DNA of 64,000 nucleotides from Nonomuraea cavernae (GTDB lineage Bacteria > Actinomycetota > Actinomycetes > Streptosporangiales > Streptosporangiaceae): positions 400,675 through 464,674 of the forward strand of contig NZ_BMNH01000001.1 in the NCBI RefSeq assembly GCF_014646355.1. Direction: 5' to 3'. Shown here in pieces: positions 44,969-53,762 of the stretch; the first letter of the stretch is position 1, and each line of letters starts with the position of its first letter. The position numbers were made by a program, and so were the translations under genes. Under the pieces are notes generated by a model that ran no database searches, was not told the DNA's origin, and saw nothing but the letters and a program-made list of their open reading frames with translations.

Positions 44969-45751
44969 TCAGGCGGCGTTGCGGTGGTAGACGAGCCGCA
45001 GGCCGATCAGCGTCAACCACGGCTCGTGCACGTCGATCGAGCGCGACTCGCCCACCACGAGCGCCGCGTGGCCGCCGGTGGCCACCACGGTCACCTCGTC
45101 GGGGTCCTCGGCCAGCTCGGCCGCCATCCGCTCGACGATGCCGTCGACCTGGCCCGCGAAACCGTAGATGATGCCGGCCTGGAGTGCTTCGACGGTGTTC
45201 TTGGCGATCACCGAACGGGGCCTGACCAGCTCGACCTTGTGCAACTGGGCGCCCGCCGCGGCCAGCGCGTCGACCGAGATCTCGATGCCGGGCGCGGTGA
45301 CCGCCCCTATGTACTCGCCCTTGGCCGACACCGCGTCGAACGAGGTCGCGGTGCCGAAGTCAACGATGATGCAGGGGCCGCCGTACTGGTCGATGGCGGC
45401 CAGCGCGTTGACGATGCGGTCGCTGCCGACCTCCTTGGGGTTGTCCATCCGGACCGGCACACCTGTGCGCACACCGGGCTCCACGATCACCGCGGTCACG
45501 TCGCCGTAGTAGCGGCGGCACATCTCGCGCATCTCGTTGAGCACGCTGGGCACCGTCGAGCAGATCGCGATGCCGCTGACGTCGGCTCCCTTGAGCAACG
45601 GTGACTGGGCGAGCAACCCCTGAAGCACGACCGCGAGCTCGTCGGCGGTGCGGCGGGCATCGGTGGCCAGCCGCCAGTGCTCGATGACCTCCTCGCCCTC
45701 GAACAGGCCGAGCACCGTGTGCGTGTTGCCGACGTCGATCGTGAGCAGCAT
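44969..45751 (-). CDS. coaX: Type III pantothenate kinase
   Basis: A 260-residue ASKHA kinase that phosphorylates pantothenate, the first step of CoA synthesis. Motifs: LLTIDVGNTHTVLGLF (P-loop like), RTADELA, GSDRIVNALAA, CIIVDFGTATSFDAV and TVVATGGHAAL. It begins three bases after the nadB/nadC frame, so NAD and CoA genes share a transcript, and panC in the same operon makes its substrate. Length is typical of CoaX. Confidence 0.95.
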   Translation of the reverse strand: MLLTIDVGNTHTVLGLFEGEEVIEHWRLATDARRTADELAVVLQGLLAQSPLLKGADVSGIAICSTVPSVLNEMREMCRRYYGDVTAVIVEPGVRTGVPVRMDNPKEVGSDRIVNALAAIDQYGGPCIIVDFGTATSFDAVSAKGEYIGAVTAPGIEISVDALAAAGAQLHKVELVRPRSVIAKNTVEALQAGIIYGFAGQVDGIVERMAAELAEDPDEVTVVATGGHAALVVGESRSIDVHEPWLTLIGLRLVYHRNAA

Positions 45752-45754
45752 CGG

Positions 45755-48268
45755 TTACCCCCGTAGATCAAGTGCGATGTCCAGGGCCGACGCCGAGTGC
45801 GTAAGCGCTCCCACCGCAAGGTAGTCAACGCCAGTTTCAGCCACAGCCCGGGCCGATTCCAAGGTCAGCCCACCGCTCGCCTCCAGTTTCGCCCGGTTTT
45901 TCACAATTTGTACGGCCAGCGCGGTCTGCTCGATCGTGAAGTTGTCCAGCAGGATCAACTCGGCCCCCTCGTCGAGCACCGGCTCGAGCTGGTCGATCCG
46001 GTCGACCTCCACCTCGATCGGCAGCTCCGGAAAGCGCTCGCGCACCGCGCGGAACGCCTCGGCCACGCCGCCCGCCGCCACCACGTGGTTGTCCTTGATC
46101 AGGGCCGCGTCCGACAGGGACATCCGGTGGTTGACGCCGCCTCCGCAGCGCACCGCGTACTTCTCCAGCGCCCGCAGGCCCGGCAGCGTCTTGCGGCTGT
46201 CGCGCACCCGCGCGCCGGTGCCGCTGACCGCCTCCACCCACCTGCCGGTCAGGGTGGCGATGCCGGACAGATGGGTGAGCAGGTTGAGGGCGGTGCGCTC
46301 GGCCGTCAGCAGGCCGCGCGTCGGCCCCTCGACCGTCATCAGCACGTCACCCGCCCGGACCCGCTCACCGTCCTTGGCCCTGCGCTCGGCGCGGACCCCG
46401 AACCGGAGGAACACCACCTCGGCCACGCCCAGGCCCGCGACGACGCCGTCCCTGCGGGCCACCACGTCGCCCGTGGAGCGCTGCCCGGCCGGAATGGTCG
46501 CCTCACTCGTGACGTCACCGGCCTCGGTGAGGTCCTCGGCGAGCGCCCGGTCGACGACCGCGCCGACCTCGGCCGGATCCAGCCCCGACGCGGTGAGCTC
46601 CTGGGCCAGGCGCGGCGGCGTGGCGTCGCCGTGCGGCGTGTAGGTCATCGTCAGGCCCTCCTCCGTCAGGGTCACGTCCAGGTGCCCCAGCCAGTCATTG
46701 TCGTCGCGATCGGGGAAGTCCTCGCGCCAGTGCGAGCCGCGCGTCTCCAGCCGCGCCAGGGCCGCCCCGGTGAGGACGGTGGCGACCGTGAGCAGGTTGG
46801 TCGCCTCCCAGGACTCGGTGCACGGGGGCACGTGGACGGGGGTCCAGCGGGCGTCGCGCAGCGCCCTGGCAGTGGCCGTGAGCGACTCGCGGCCGCGCAG
46901 CACGCCCGCTCCCGTGCTCATGTGGGCCTGGATCCGGGTCCGCGCCCGTGGGTCGACCAGGCCGGAGGTCGTCCGGCCGGCCACCGGCTCGCCGGGCGCG
47001 GGCCGTACGGCGTGGATGTCCTCGGCGATGCGCTCGGCGAAGACGAGCCCTTCGAGCAGGGAGTTGGACGCGAGCCGGTTGGCGCCGTGCACGCCGGTGC
47101 AGGCGACCTCGCCGCACGCGTAGAGGCCCTCGATGGACGTACGGCCCCTCAGGTCCGTACGGATGCCGCCGCTGGCGTAGTGGGCCGCCGGGGCGACGGG
47201 GATCGGCTCGGTCACCGGGTCGATGCCGTTGTCGCGGCAGATCGCGTAGATGGTGGGGAATCTGGTCCGCCACCTGTGCTCGCCGAAGTGGCGGCCGTCG
47301 AGGTGGACGTGGTCCCGCCCGGTCGCCCGCATCGTCCGCATGATCGCCTTGGCCACGACGTCACGCGGGGCCAGGTCGGCCAGCTCGTGCGCGTCGCGCA
47401 TGAACGCGTTGCCCTCGTGGTCGACCAGGAACGCGCCCTCGCCCCTGACCGCCTCGGAGATCAGCGGCTGCTGGCCGGTCGAGCCCTCGCCGAGCCAGAG
47501 CACCGTGGGATGGAACTGGACGAACTCGAGGTCGCGCAGCTCGGCGCCGGCCCGCAGCGCGAGCGCCACGCCGTCGCCCGTGGAGACGACGGGGTTGGTC
47601 GTGGCCGCGTAGACCTGCCCCATGCCGCCGGTGGCGAGCACCACCGCCCTGGCGTGCACCGCGCCGACGCCGTCACGCGCGCCCTCGCCCATGACGTGCA
47701 GCGTCACGCCACGGGCCCGGCCTCGGGCGTCCTTGAGCAGGTCGAGGACGAGCGCGTGCTCGATCACCTCGATCGCGGTGGTGGCCCGCACCGCCTCGAC
47801 CAGCGCGCGCTGCACCTCGGCGCCCGTGGCGTCGCCGCCCGCGTGCACGATGCGGTCGCGGCGGTGGCCGCCCTCCCTGGTGAGCTGGAGCTCTCCGCCG
47901 GCGGTCCGGTCGAACAGCGCGCCGCGGTCCATCAGCCGCCGCAGCGCGCCTGGGCCCTCGGTCACCAGCGTGCGCACGGCCCCCACGTCGCACAGGCCGA
48001 CCCCGGCGACCAGGGTGTCGTTCAGGTGCTCGTCGGTCGAGTCGTCGGGCGCGAGCACCGCGGCGATGCCCCCCTGCGCCCACCTGGTCGAGCCGGACGA
48101 GAGCACGTCCTTGGTGACGACCAGGATCTTGGCCGTGGGGTCGAGCTCGGCATGACGCAGGGCCACCGTCAGCCCGGCGATGCCGGAACCCACGACGACC
48201 ACGTCCGCCTCGACGATCCAGCCCGGTGCCGGGGCCGTCAGCCGCAGGGGAATCGCCGGTGCGCTCAT
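45755..48268 (-). CDS. nadBC: NadB-NadC single reading frame (L-aspartate oxidase fused to quinolinate phosphoribosyltransferase)
   Basis: An 837-residue open frame with two complete enzymes. Residues 1 to about 535 are NadB (VVVVGSGIAGLTVALRHAEL, SSGSTRWAQGGIAAVL, FVQFHPT, HYASGGIRTD, GEVACTGVHGANRLASNSLL). About 560 to 837 is NadC (DVTSEATIPAGQRS, RDSRKTLPGLRALEKYAV, GGGVNHRMSLSDAALIKDNH, ELILLDNF). NadB oxidises aspartate to iminoaspartate and NadC turns quinolinate into nicotinate mononucleotide; NadA is not here. No stop separates the halves. ATG 46648 (residue 541) is preceded by GGAGGAGGG, so NadC can also start separately. ATG 48268 has GAGGAG. Confidence 0.85.
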   Translation of the reverse strand: MSAPAIPLRLTAPAPGWIVEADVVVVGSGIAGLTVALRHAELDPTAKILVVTKDVLSSGSTRWAQGGIAAVLAPDDSTDEHLNDTLVAGVGLCDVGAVRTLVTEGPGALRRLMDRGALFDRTAGGELQLTREGGHRRDRIVHAGGDATGAEVQRALVEAVRATTAIEVIEHALVLDLLKDARGRARGVTLHVMGEGARDGVGAVHARAVVLATGGMGQVYAATTNPVVSTGDGVALALRAGAELRDLEFVQFHPTVLWLGEGSTGQQPLISEAVRGEGAFLVDHEGNAFMRDAHELADLAPRDVVAKAIMRTMRATGRDHVHLDGRHFGEHRWRTRFPTIYAICRDNGIDPVTEPIPVAPAAHYASGGIRTDLRGRTSIEGLYACGEVACTGVHGANRLASNSLLEGLVFAERIAEDIHAVRPAPGEPVAGRTTSGLVDPRARTRIQAHMSTGAGVLRGRESLTATARALRDARWTPVHVPPCTESWEATNLLTVATVLTGAALARLETRGSHWREDFPDRDDNDWLGHLDVTLTEEGLTMTYTPHGDATPPRLAQELTASGLDPAEVGAVVDRALAEDLTEAGDVTSEATIPAGQRSTGDVVARRDGVVAGLGVAEVVFLRFGVRAERRAKDGERVRAGDVLMTVEGPTRGLLTAERTALNLLTHLSGIATLTGRWVEAVSGTGARVRDSRKTLPGLRALEKYAVRCGGGVNHRMSLSDAALIKDNHVVAAGGVAEAFRAVRERFPELPIEVEVDRIDQLEPVLDEGAELILLDNFTIEQTALAVQIVKNRAKLEASGGLTLESARAVAETGVDYLAVGALTHSASALDIALDLRG

Positions 48269-48339
48269 GGAGTCTCCTCATCGAGGCGATTTCGTCACTA
48301 TGACGATAACGCCTGCCGACTCATGGGGCATGCCCGGGG

Positions 48340-49173
48340 TCATCCGCCGACGGACACGACGACGTTGTCGATCAGCCGGGTGGCGCCGACCCTGGCGGCG
48401 ACCGCGAGCACCGCGGCGCCGGAGTAGGACTCCCCCACCTCGGCGAAGGTGGACGGATCGACGAGCACCAGGTAGTCGAGGTCGAGCGCCGGCGCAGCCG
48501 CGTCGAGCACCGCCCGCGCGGCCCCCAGGATCTTCGGCGCCGCGGCCTGTGCCGCCCCGGCGCGCAGGGCCCGGGAGAGCACGAGCGCGACCTGGCGGTC
48601 GGCCGCCGACAGGTAGCGGTTGCGACTCGACAGGGCCAGGCCGTCGGGCTCGCGGACCGTGGGTGCGCCGACGATCTCGATGTCCAGGTCGAGGTCGGCG
48701 ACCATCCGCCGGATCATCGCGAGCTGCTGGGCGTCCTTCTGGCCGAAGACCGCGAGGTCGGGCTGGACCAGGTTGAACAGCTTGAGCACGACCGTGAGCA
48801 TGCCGTCGAAGTGGCCCGGCCTGGCGGCGCCCTCGACGATCCGCCCCATTTCGCCGGAGTGAAGGCTGACCTGGCGGTCGGGAGCGTACATGTCCTCGGC
48901 CGACGGGGCGAAGACCACGTCGGCTCCTTCGGCCTCGCAGACGGCCAGGTCGGCCTCGAAGGTGCGCGGGTATCGCGAGAAGTCCTCGTGCGGGCCGAAC
49001 TGCAGCGGGTTGACGAAGATGCTGACCACCACCTGGGCGGCCCGGGCCCGGGCGTCGCGGATCAGCGAGCGGTGCCCCTCGTGCAGCGCCCCCATGGTGG
49101 GGACCAGGGCGACAGGTCCGTCACCGCGTGCTTTACGCAGGTCGGCGCGGTTGCGGGCGACGATCAGGGCCAT
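48340..49173 (-). CDS. panC: Pantothenate synthetase
   Basis: A 277-residue enzyme that joins pantoate and beta-alanine with ATP. Nucleotidyltransferase motifs: LVPTMGALHEGHRSL, SIFVNPLQFGP, FGQKDAQQLAMIRRMV and ALSSRNRYL. It is 71 bases upstream of nadB and 48 bases downstream of the DUF2520 gene. panD, which often follows panC, is absent here. Confidence 0.96.
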   Translation of the reverse strand: MALIVARNRADLRKARGDGPVALVPTMGALHEGHRSLIRDARARAAQVVVSIFVNPLQFGPHEDFSRYPRTFEADLAVCEAEGADVVFAPSAEDMYAPDRQVSLHSGEMGRIVEGAARPGHFDGMLTVVLKLFNLVQPDLAVFGQKDAQQLAMIRRMVADLDLDIEIVGAPTVREPDGLALSSRNRYLSAADRQVALVLSRALRAGAAQAAAPKILGAARAVLDAAAPALDLDYLVLVDPSTFAEVGESYSGAAVLAVAARVGATRLIDNVVVSVGG

Positions 49174-49221
49174 GTGGTGCCTCCGGAGGCGGCGGTCGGA
49201 TCCGTGCCATGCGGGTCACGG

Positions 49222-50112
49222 TCAGGTCCATATGTTGCCACCCAGCGCGTCGAGCAGGCGTTCGGCCTCCTCCGGCTTGAGCAGCCCCGCCGCGAGCGCG
49301 CGGTCGGCGGTGAGCCTGGCCAGCGCGATGTAGGCGTCGGCCGCCTCGGGAGCCGCCAGGATGAGGGCGTCGACGTGCTTGCGTACGGTGCCCGCGTCGC
49401 CGCGCACGACGGGACCGCTGAGCGCGGCGATGCCGAGCCTGAGCACGTTGTCGAGCGCGGCGCCGAGCAGCGGGCCGAGCATCCGGCCCGGATGGTCCAC
49501 GCCGATGCGCTGCAGCAGCTCGGAGGACTCCGCGATCAGGGTGACCATGTGGTTGGCGGCCCCGGCCAGCGCCGCGTGGTAGAGCGCCCGGTCGGAGTCG
49601 GCGATCCAGACCGGCTCGCCGCCCATCTCGATGACCAGCGCCTCGGCGATCGGCCGGAGCGGATCGGGCGCGGTCACCCCGAACGAGCAGCCGGTGATGC
49701 GGTTGAGGTCGTCGTCCCTGCCGGTGAACGTCATCACGGGATGCAGGGCCAGCGGCAGGGCGCCGGCCCTGGCGGCCGGATCGAGCACCGACAGCCCGTA
49801 GGCCCCGCTGGTGTGCACCAGGAGCTTGCCCTTGAGATCGGCACCGGTCGTGGCCAGCCCGTTGACGAGATCGGGCAGCGCGTCGTCGGGCACGGTCAGC
49901 AGGATCAGCTCCGCGGCGGTGACGACCTCCTCGGGGCGCGTCGGTGTGACGCCCAGCCGGTCGGTGGCCCAACGATGCGAGGCGTCGGACACCCCGCTCG
50001 CGGCGACGATCCGGTGCCCCGCCTGCGCGAGCGCCGCGCCCAGCGCGGAGCCCACCTTTCCTGCCCCCAGCACGCCGACGGCCAGCCGTGCCGGGCGATC
50101 ACCTGCGTCCAT
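49222..50112 (-). CDS. Rossmann-like and DUF2520 domain protein
   Basis: A 296-residue predicted NAD(P)-dependent oxidoreductase. N-terminal Rossmann motif LAVGVLGAGKVGSALGAALA, then LILLTVPDDAL. The C-terminal DUF2520 domain (ALHPVMTFTGRDDDLNRI, FGVTAPDP, HMVTLIAESSELLQRIG) resembles ketopantoate reductase-like helical domains. It begins the panC operon, so it could be a pantoate-pathway reductase, but this is inference. ATG 50112 is chosen because the Rossmann start follows; the longer frame to 50199 lacks support. Confidence 0.85.
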   Translation of the reverse strand: MDAGDRPARLAVGVLGAGKVGSALGAALAQAGHRIVAASGVSDASHRWATDRLGVTPTRPEEVVTAAELILLTVPDDALPDLVNGLATTGADLKGKLLVHTSGAYGLSVLDPAARAGALPLALHPVMTFTGRDDDLNRITGCSFGVTAPDPLRPIAEALVIEMGGEPVWIADSDRALYHAALAGAANHMVTLIAESSELLQRIGVDHPGRMLGPLLGAALDNVLRLGIAALSGPVVRGDAGTVRKHVDALILAAPEAADAYIALARLTADRALAAGLLKPEEAERLLDALGGNIWT

Positions 50113-50516
50113 GACGTCCCACCCCTGTCGACCCGATGGCACTGCCGACCAGCGTAACCACTGTGGGGAGTTGCGTACGTGACTGGGGTTTTGCCGCATG
50201 TTGAGTTAGTGACATATCACACAAGGGCAGACAAAACGGTGCACCCCTGTCGGAAGAGATGAGGAGAGGGGGCATCGCGGAGGAGCGGGCGCCGAGTCCC
50301 CGAACCGGACCCGACGCCCGCGTCGTGCGACCCCCTTGGAGGTGCGCACCTGGGCCGGCCAGCCGCCGACTGACCGGCCGGGAATGGGAGCTCGGGCAGG
50401 CTGGACAGGGCCGCCCGAGCTCTCACGAACGCGTACACGGTAGCGCAACGGCGTGACCAAGAGTGTTCGCTCGTTAACTTCACGTCTCCAACGACCGGTC
50501 ATGAGATAGTCCAGGA
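50113..50516. other. 404-base divergent intergenic region
   Basis: Between the DUF2520 gene and the MidA-like gene, no frame on either strand looks like a protein. The region should hold two divergent promoters; I see no strong -10/-35 pair or palindrome. Confidence 0.5.
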
Positions 50517-51479
50517 ATGTGGCTCACCTGGCGCGCCGCGACACAGCACGCGCTCTACGGCGAGGGCGGCTTCTACCTCCGCGAACGGCCATCGGGCCAC
50601 TTCCGCACCTCGGTCGCCGCCTCGTCGGTGTTCGCCGAGGCGGTCCTGGCGCTGCTGACCGAGGTCGACGCCGAGCTGAAGACGCCGCCCGTCCTCGATC
50701 TCGTCGATCTCGGCGCCGGCGAGGGCCTCCTGGTCGGCCACGTTCTCGACGCCGCCGAGCCCGCCCTGCGCGACAGGCTGCGCATCACGGCCGTCGACCT
50801 CTCCCCCCGGCCCGCCGGGCTGGACGACTCGATCAGCTGGACCGCCGCCATCCCGTCCGGGATCATCGGCCTGGCGATCGCGAACGAGTGGCTCGACAAC
50901 ATCCCGCTCGACGTGGCCGAGCAGACCCCCGACGGGCCGCGGCTGGTCATGGTCGACCTCCGCACCGGCGCCGAGCGGCTGGGCGAGCCGGTCGGGGCCG
51001 CCGACCGCGAGTGGATCGACCGGTGGTGGCCGCTGTCCTGTGTGGGGTCCCGCGCCGAGATCGGCCACCCCCGCGACGCGGCCTGGGCGGCGGTGATGCG
51101 GCGGCTCGCACACGGCCGGGCGGTCGCCGTCGATTATGCACACCCTGTGGATAACCGTCCGACCCATGGCACGCTCACCGGATACCGCGACGGCTCCGTC
51201 GTGACGCCCATCCCTGACGGCACCTGCGACATCACCGCCCACGTCGCCCTCGACGCGTGCGCCGAGGCCGGTGAGCGGGCCGGCGCGATATCCACAGCCT
51301 TGTCCACACAGCGCGACGAGCTGCGCTCGCTCGGGGTCACCGGCGCGCGACCGCCACTCGACCTGGCCAAGCACGATCCGCGCGGCTACCTCCGGGCGCT
51401 GGCCCGGGCCTCCGAGGAGGCCGAGCTGATCGACCCACGGGGTCTCGGCGGCTTCGGCTGGCTCAGCCAGACCCGTTAG
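50517..51479 (+). CDS. MidA/NDUFAF7-like SAM-dependent methyltransferase
   Basis: A 320-residue member of the DUF185/MidA family. Motifs: LYGEGGFYLRERPSGHFRTS at the start, VDLGAGEGLLVGHVL (motif I), LAIANEWLDNIPLDV (the family NE-x-D-x-P site), and GRAVAVDYAHPVDNRPT. Mitochondrial MidA/NDUFAF7 methylates an arginine of the complex I NDUFS2 subunit. An orphan NuoD, the bacterial NDUFS2, lies 4.4 kb away. The 3' end is part of a tandem repeat that continues into the P450 gene. Confidence 0.82.
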   Translation: MWLTWRAATQHALYGEGGFYLRERPSGHFRTSVAASSVFAEAVLALLTEVDAELKTPPVLDLVDLGAGEGLLVGHVLDAAEPALRDRLRITAVDLSPRPAGLDDSISWTAAIPSGIIGLAIANEWLDNIPLDVAEQTPDGPRLVMVDLRTGAERLGEPVGAADREWIDRWWPLSCVGSRAEIGHPRDAAWAAVMRRLAHGRAVAVDYAHPVDNRPTHGTLTGYRDGSVVTPIPDGTCDITAHVALDACAEAGERAGAISTALSTQRDELRSLGVTGARPPLDLAKHDPRGYLRALARASEEAELIDPRGLGGFGWLSQTR

Positions 51480-51577
51480 ACGGCGCGGTCCGAAGAAACC
51501 GCACCCGTTGGACGGCGAGGGCCGCAGTCCTGTTCAGACGCCGAGGCCGTGGACCCGTTCAGACGGCGAGGTCCAGG
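51471..51577. repeat. 25-bp degenerate tandem repeat across the ends of convergent genes
   Basis: Units start at 51471, 51503, 51528 and 51553 and share ACCCGTT-NNGACGGCGAGG. The first unit holds the MidA-like stop and the last the P450 end and stop on the other strand. Confidence 0.8.
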
Positions 51578-52746
51578 GACTCCAGGCCGCGGATGACGTA
51601 GCCCGGCTTCCAGACCGGCTCGCGCACCAGCTCCAGCTTGGGCGCCCGGTCCAGCAGCGCCCCGAACGACTCCAGCAGCTCGATACGGGCCAGCGGCGCG
51701 CCGAGGCAGAAGTGGATGCCCGCGCCGAAGGAGATGTGCGGGTTGTCCGCCCGGCCCACGTCGAGCCGGTCGGGGTCGTCGAAGACCTCGGGATCGCGGT
51801 TGGCCGAGCCGAACAGCAGCGCCACCTCGACCCCGCGCGGGATCTCCACCCCGCCGACCTCGATGTCCTCCAGCACCCACCGCTCGAACATCTGCAGCGG
51901 GGTGTCCCACCGCATCAGCTCCTCGATCGCCGTGGGCAGCAGGCCGCGGTCCTCGCGCAGCCGTACGAGCTCGGCGGGGTTTCTGAACAGCGACCACCAG
52001 CCGTTGCCCGTCACGTTCACGGTGGCCTCGTGACCCGCGTTGAGCAGCAGCACACAGGTGCCGATCAGCTCGTCCTCGGTGAGCTCGTCGATCGCGGCCA
52101 GCGCGCTGATCAGGTCGTCTCCCGGACGGGCGGCGCGCTCGCGGGCCAGGTCCTTGAGGTAGCCGGCGAACTCGTCGGCCGCCCGGACCGCCGTGTGCTG
52201 GGCCTCCGGCGAGGGGTTGAGCTCGTACATTCCGCAGATGTCGGCCGACCAGGGGCGCAGCAGGTGGCGGTCGGCCTCCGGGATGCCCAGCATCTCGGCG
52301 ATGACCGTCACGGGCAGCGGCTCCGCTACTTCGGCGATCAGGTCGCCGCCGCCCTTCTCCACGAACGTGTCGATCAGCCCGCCGGCGATGGCCCGCACGC
52401 GGGGGCGCAGCGACTCGACCATGCGCGGGGTGAACGCCTTGGAGACCAGACGGCGCAGCCGGGTGTGCACCGGCGGCTCGACGTCCAGCATCCCGGCCCT
52501 GACCACCCGCCAGAACGGCTCCTGGAACTCCGGCTCGGCCTGCCGGCCGAACTCCTCGTGGGTGGCCACGTGCAGGTAGGAGCGGCCCAGCCGGCGGTCC
52601 CGGAGCAGGGCGTTGACGTCGGCGTGCCGAGAGATCAGCCACTGTCCGGTCGGCTCGAAGAAGCTGACCGGAGCCGCACGCCTCAGGTCGGCGTAGACGT
52701 CATAGGGGTAGGCCACAAAATCCGGATTCCAAGGATCAAAGCGCAC
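51559..52746 (-). CDS. Cytochrome P450
   Basis: A 395-residue P450. I-helix LLNAGHEATVNVTGNG, ExxR-like AIEELMRWDTP and heme loop HISFGAGIHFCLGAPLARIE are present. The GTG at 52746 shares one base with the TerC stop (TAGTG), so the two are translationally coupled. Neither redox partner is present; the substrate is unknown. It is distinct from the 42.1-kb P450, with which it shares only family motifs. Confidence 0.92.
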   Translation of the reverse strand: MRFDPWNPDFVAYPYDVYADLRRAAPVSFFEPTGQWLISRHADVNALLRDRRLGRSYLHVATHEEFGRQAEPEFQEPFWRVVRAGMLDVEPPVHTRLRRLVSKAFTPRMVESLRPRVRAIAGGLIDTFVEKGGGDLIAEVAEPLPVTVIAEMLGIPEADRHLLRPWSADICGMYELNPSPEAQHTAVRAADEFAGYLKDLARERAARPGDDLISALAAIDELTEDELIGTCVLLLNAGHEATVNVTGNGWWSLFRNPAELVRLREDRGLLPTAIEELMRWDTPLQMFERWVLEDIEVGGVEIPRGVEVALLFGSANRDPEVFDDPDRLDVGRADNPHISFGAGIHFCLGAPLARIELLESFGALLDRAPKLELVREPVWKPGYVIRGLESLDLAV

Positions 52747-53486
52747 TATTTCATCTTAGAAGGAAGTTCTTCCTGCTTGGAGTGCTTGCCGCGCATCCGG
52801 ATGTTCAGCAGCTCGACGATGACCGAGAACGCCATCGCGAAGTAGATGTAGCCCTTCGGGATGTGCTGGTCGAGACCCTCGGCGATGAGCACCACGCCGA
52901 TCAGCACGAGGAACGCCAGCGCCAGCATCTTGATGCTCGGGTGCTGGTCCACGAACCTGCTGATCGGCCCCGAGGCGAACAGCATCACCAGCACCGCCAC
53001 GACGACCGCCGCCACCATCACGCCCAGCTCGTCGACCATGCCCACGGCGGTGATCACCGAGTCGAGCGAGAACACCACGTCGAGCACCATGATCTGCGCG
53101 ATCACCGAGGCGAACGAGGCGGCGGCCCGCGTCCGGCCGTCCTGGTGCTTGGGCTCCATGCTGTGCCCGATCTCGGTGACGCTCTTGGCCAGCAGGAACA
53201 ACCCGCCCAGCAACAGGATCAGGTCGCGCCCGGATATCTCGTGGCCCAGCACCTCGAACAACGGCTCGGTCAGCCGCACCACCCACGACAGCGCCAGCAG
53301 CAGGAGCAGGCGGCTGATCAGAGCCGCCGCGAGGCCCAGCACGCGCGCTCTGTCGCGCTGCTCGGGCGGGAGCTTCCCGGCCAGGATGGAGATGAAAATG
53401 ATGTTGTCGATGCCCAGGACGATCTCCAGGGCCACCAGAGTGAAGAAGCCTATCCAGATCTGTGGGTCGGCCACCCAGTCCAGCAT
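52746..53486 (-). CDS. TerC family membrane protein
   Basis: A 246-residue integral membrane protein with about seven helices. TerC motifs: LEIVLGIDNIIFISILAG with the acidic pair, VVFSLDSVITAVGMVD, and SFPHIPK-like QHIPKGYIYFAMAFSVIVE. TerC/Alx proteins export Mn2+ or help metal resistance and are sometimes linked to tellurite. Coupling to a P450 is odd. ATG 53486 has GGAGG upstream; a longer frame adds 16 residues. Confidence 0.88.
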   Translation of the reverse strand: MLDWVADPQIWIGFFTLVALEIVLGIDNIIFISILAGKLPPEQRDRARVLGLAAALISRLLLLLALSWVVRLTEPLFEVLGHEISGRDLILLLGGLFLLAKSVTEIGHSMEPKHQDGRTRAAASFASVIAQIMVLDVVFSLDSVITAVGMVDELGVMVAAVVVAVLVMLFASGPISRFVDQHPSIKMLALAFLVLIGVVLIAEGLDQHIPKGYIYFAMAFSVIVELLNIRMRGKHSKQEELPSKMK

Positions 53487-53563
53487 CTGTCTGCCTCCAC
53501 GGCCTCGGGGATGTCGGGATGTCGGGGGTACCAACGAGCCAGCCGCTTCAGAAGTTCACCGGA

Positions 53564-53594
53564 TTGCCAACGAATGTGGCGGTTCGGTTATAGT
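53564..53594 (+). promoter_or_regulatory. Candidate promoter of the SAM-IV/aminotransferase unit
   Basis: TTGCCA (53564-53569) and TATAGT (53589-53594) with a 19-base spacer, and the riboswitch begins ten bases after the -10. Confidence 0.45.
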
Positions 53595-53603
53595 GCGGGC
53601 GTA

Positions 53604-53722
53604 GGTCATGAGTGCCAGCGCCAAGCCCCGGCTCGCTGGCCGGCAACCCTCGCGTCCGCGGCGGGGTGCCCCGGGTGAAGACCTGGTCCGTCACGAGGTG
53701 TGGCGGGCAAGCGCGGGCTCCA
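53604..53722 (+). ncRNA. SAM-IV riboswitch
   Basis: The sequence contains blocks of the actinobacterial SAM-IV class in order: GTCATGAGTGCCAGCG, AAGCCCCGG, CTCGCTGGCCGGCAACCCTC, CGGCGGGGTGCCCCGGGTGA, and GACCTGGTC. The last part GGCGGGCAAGCGCGGGCTCC closes the pseudoknot region. It lies 40 bases before a class V aminotransferase, a usual SAM-IV target. High S-adenosylmethionine should reduce expression. Confidence 0.9.
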
Positions 53723-53762
53723 TGGCTGCTCCAGGGGTCCGACGGCCCTCAGGAGGTTCGCC

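Noticed and set aside
45797..48427. 876-residue frame on the plus strand
   Set aside because: Antisense of the nadB/nadC frame; sequence is Arg/His/Gly-rich without a domain.
50206..50502. Two overlapping minus-strand frames of about 90 residues
   Set aside because: No recognisable sequence and weak starts; region is a divergent promoter gap.
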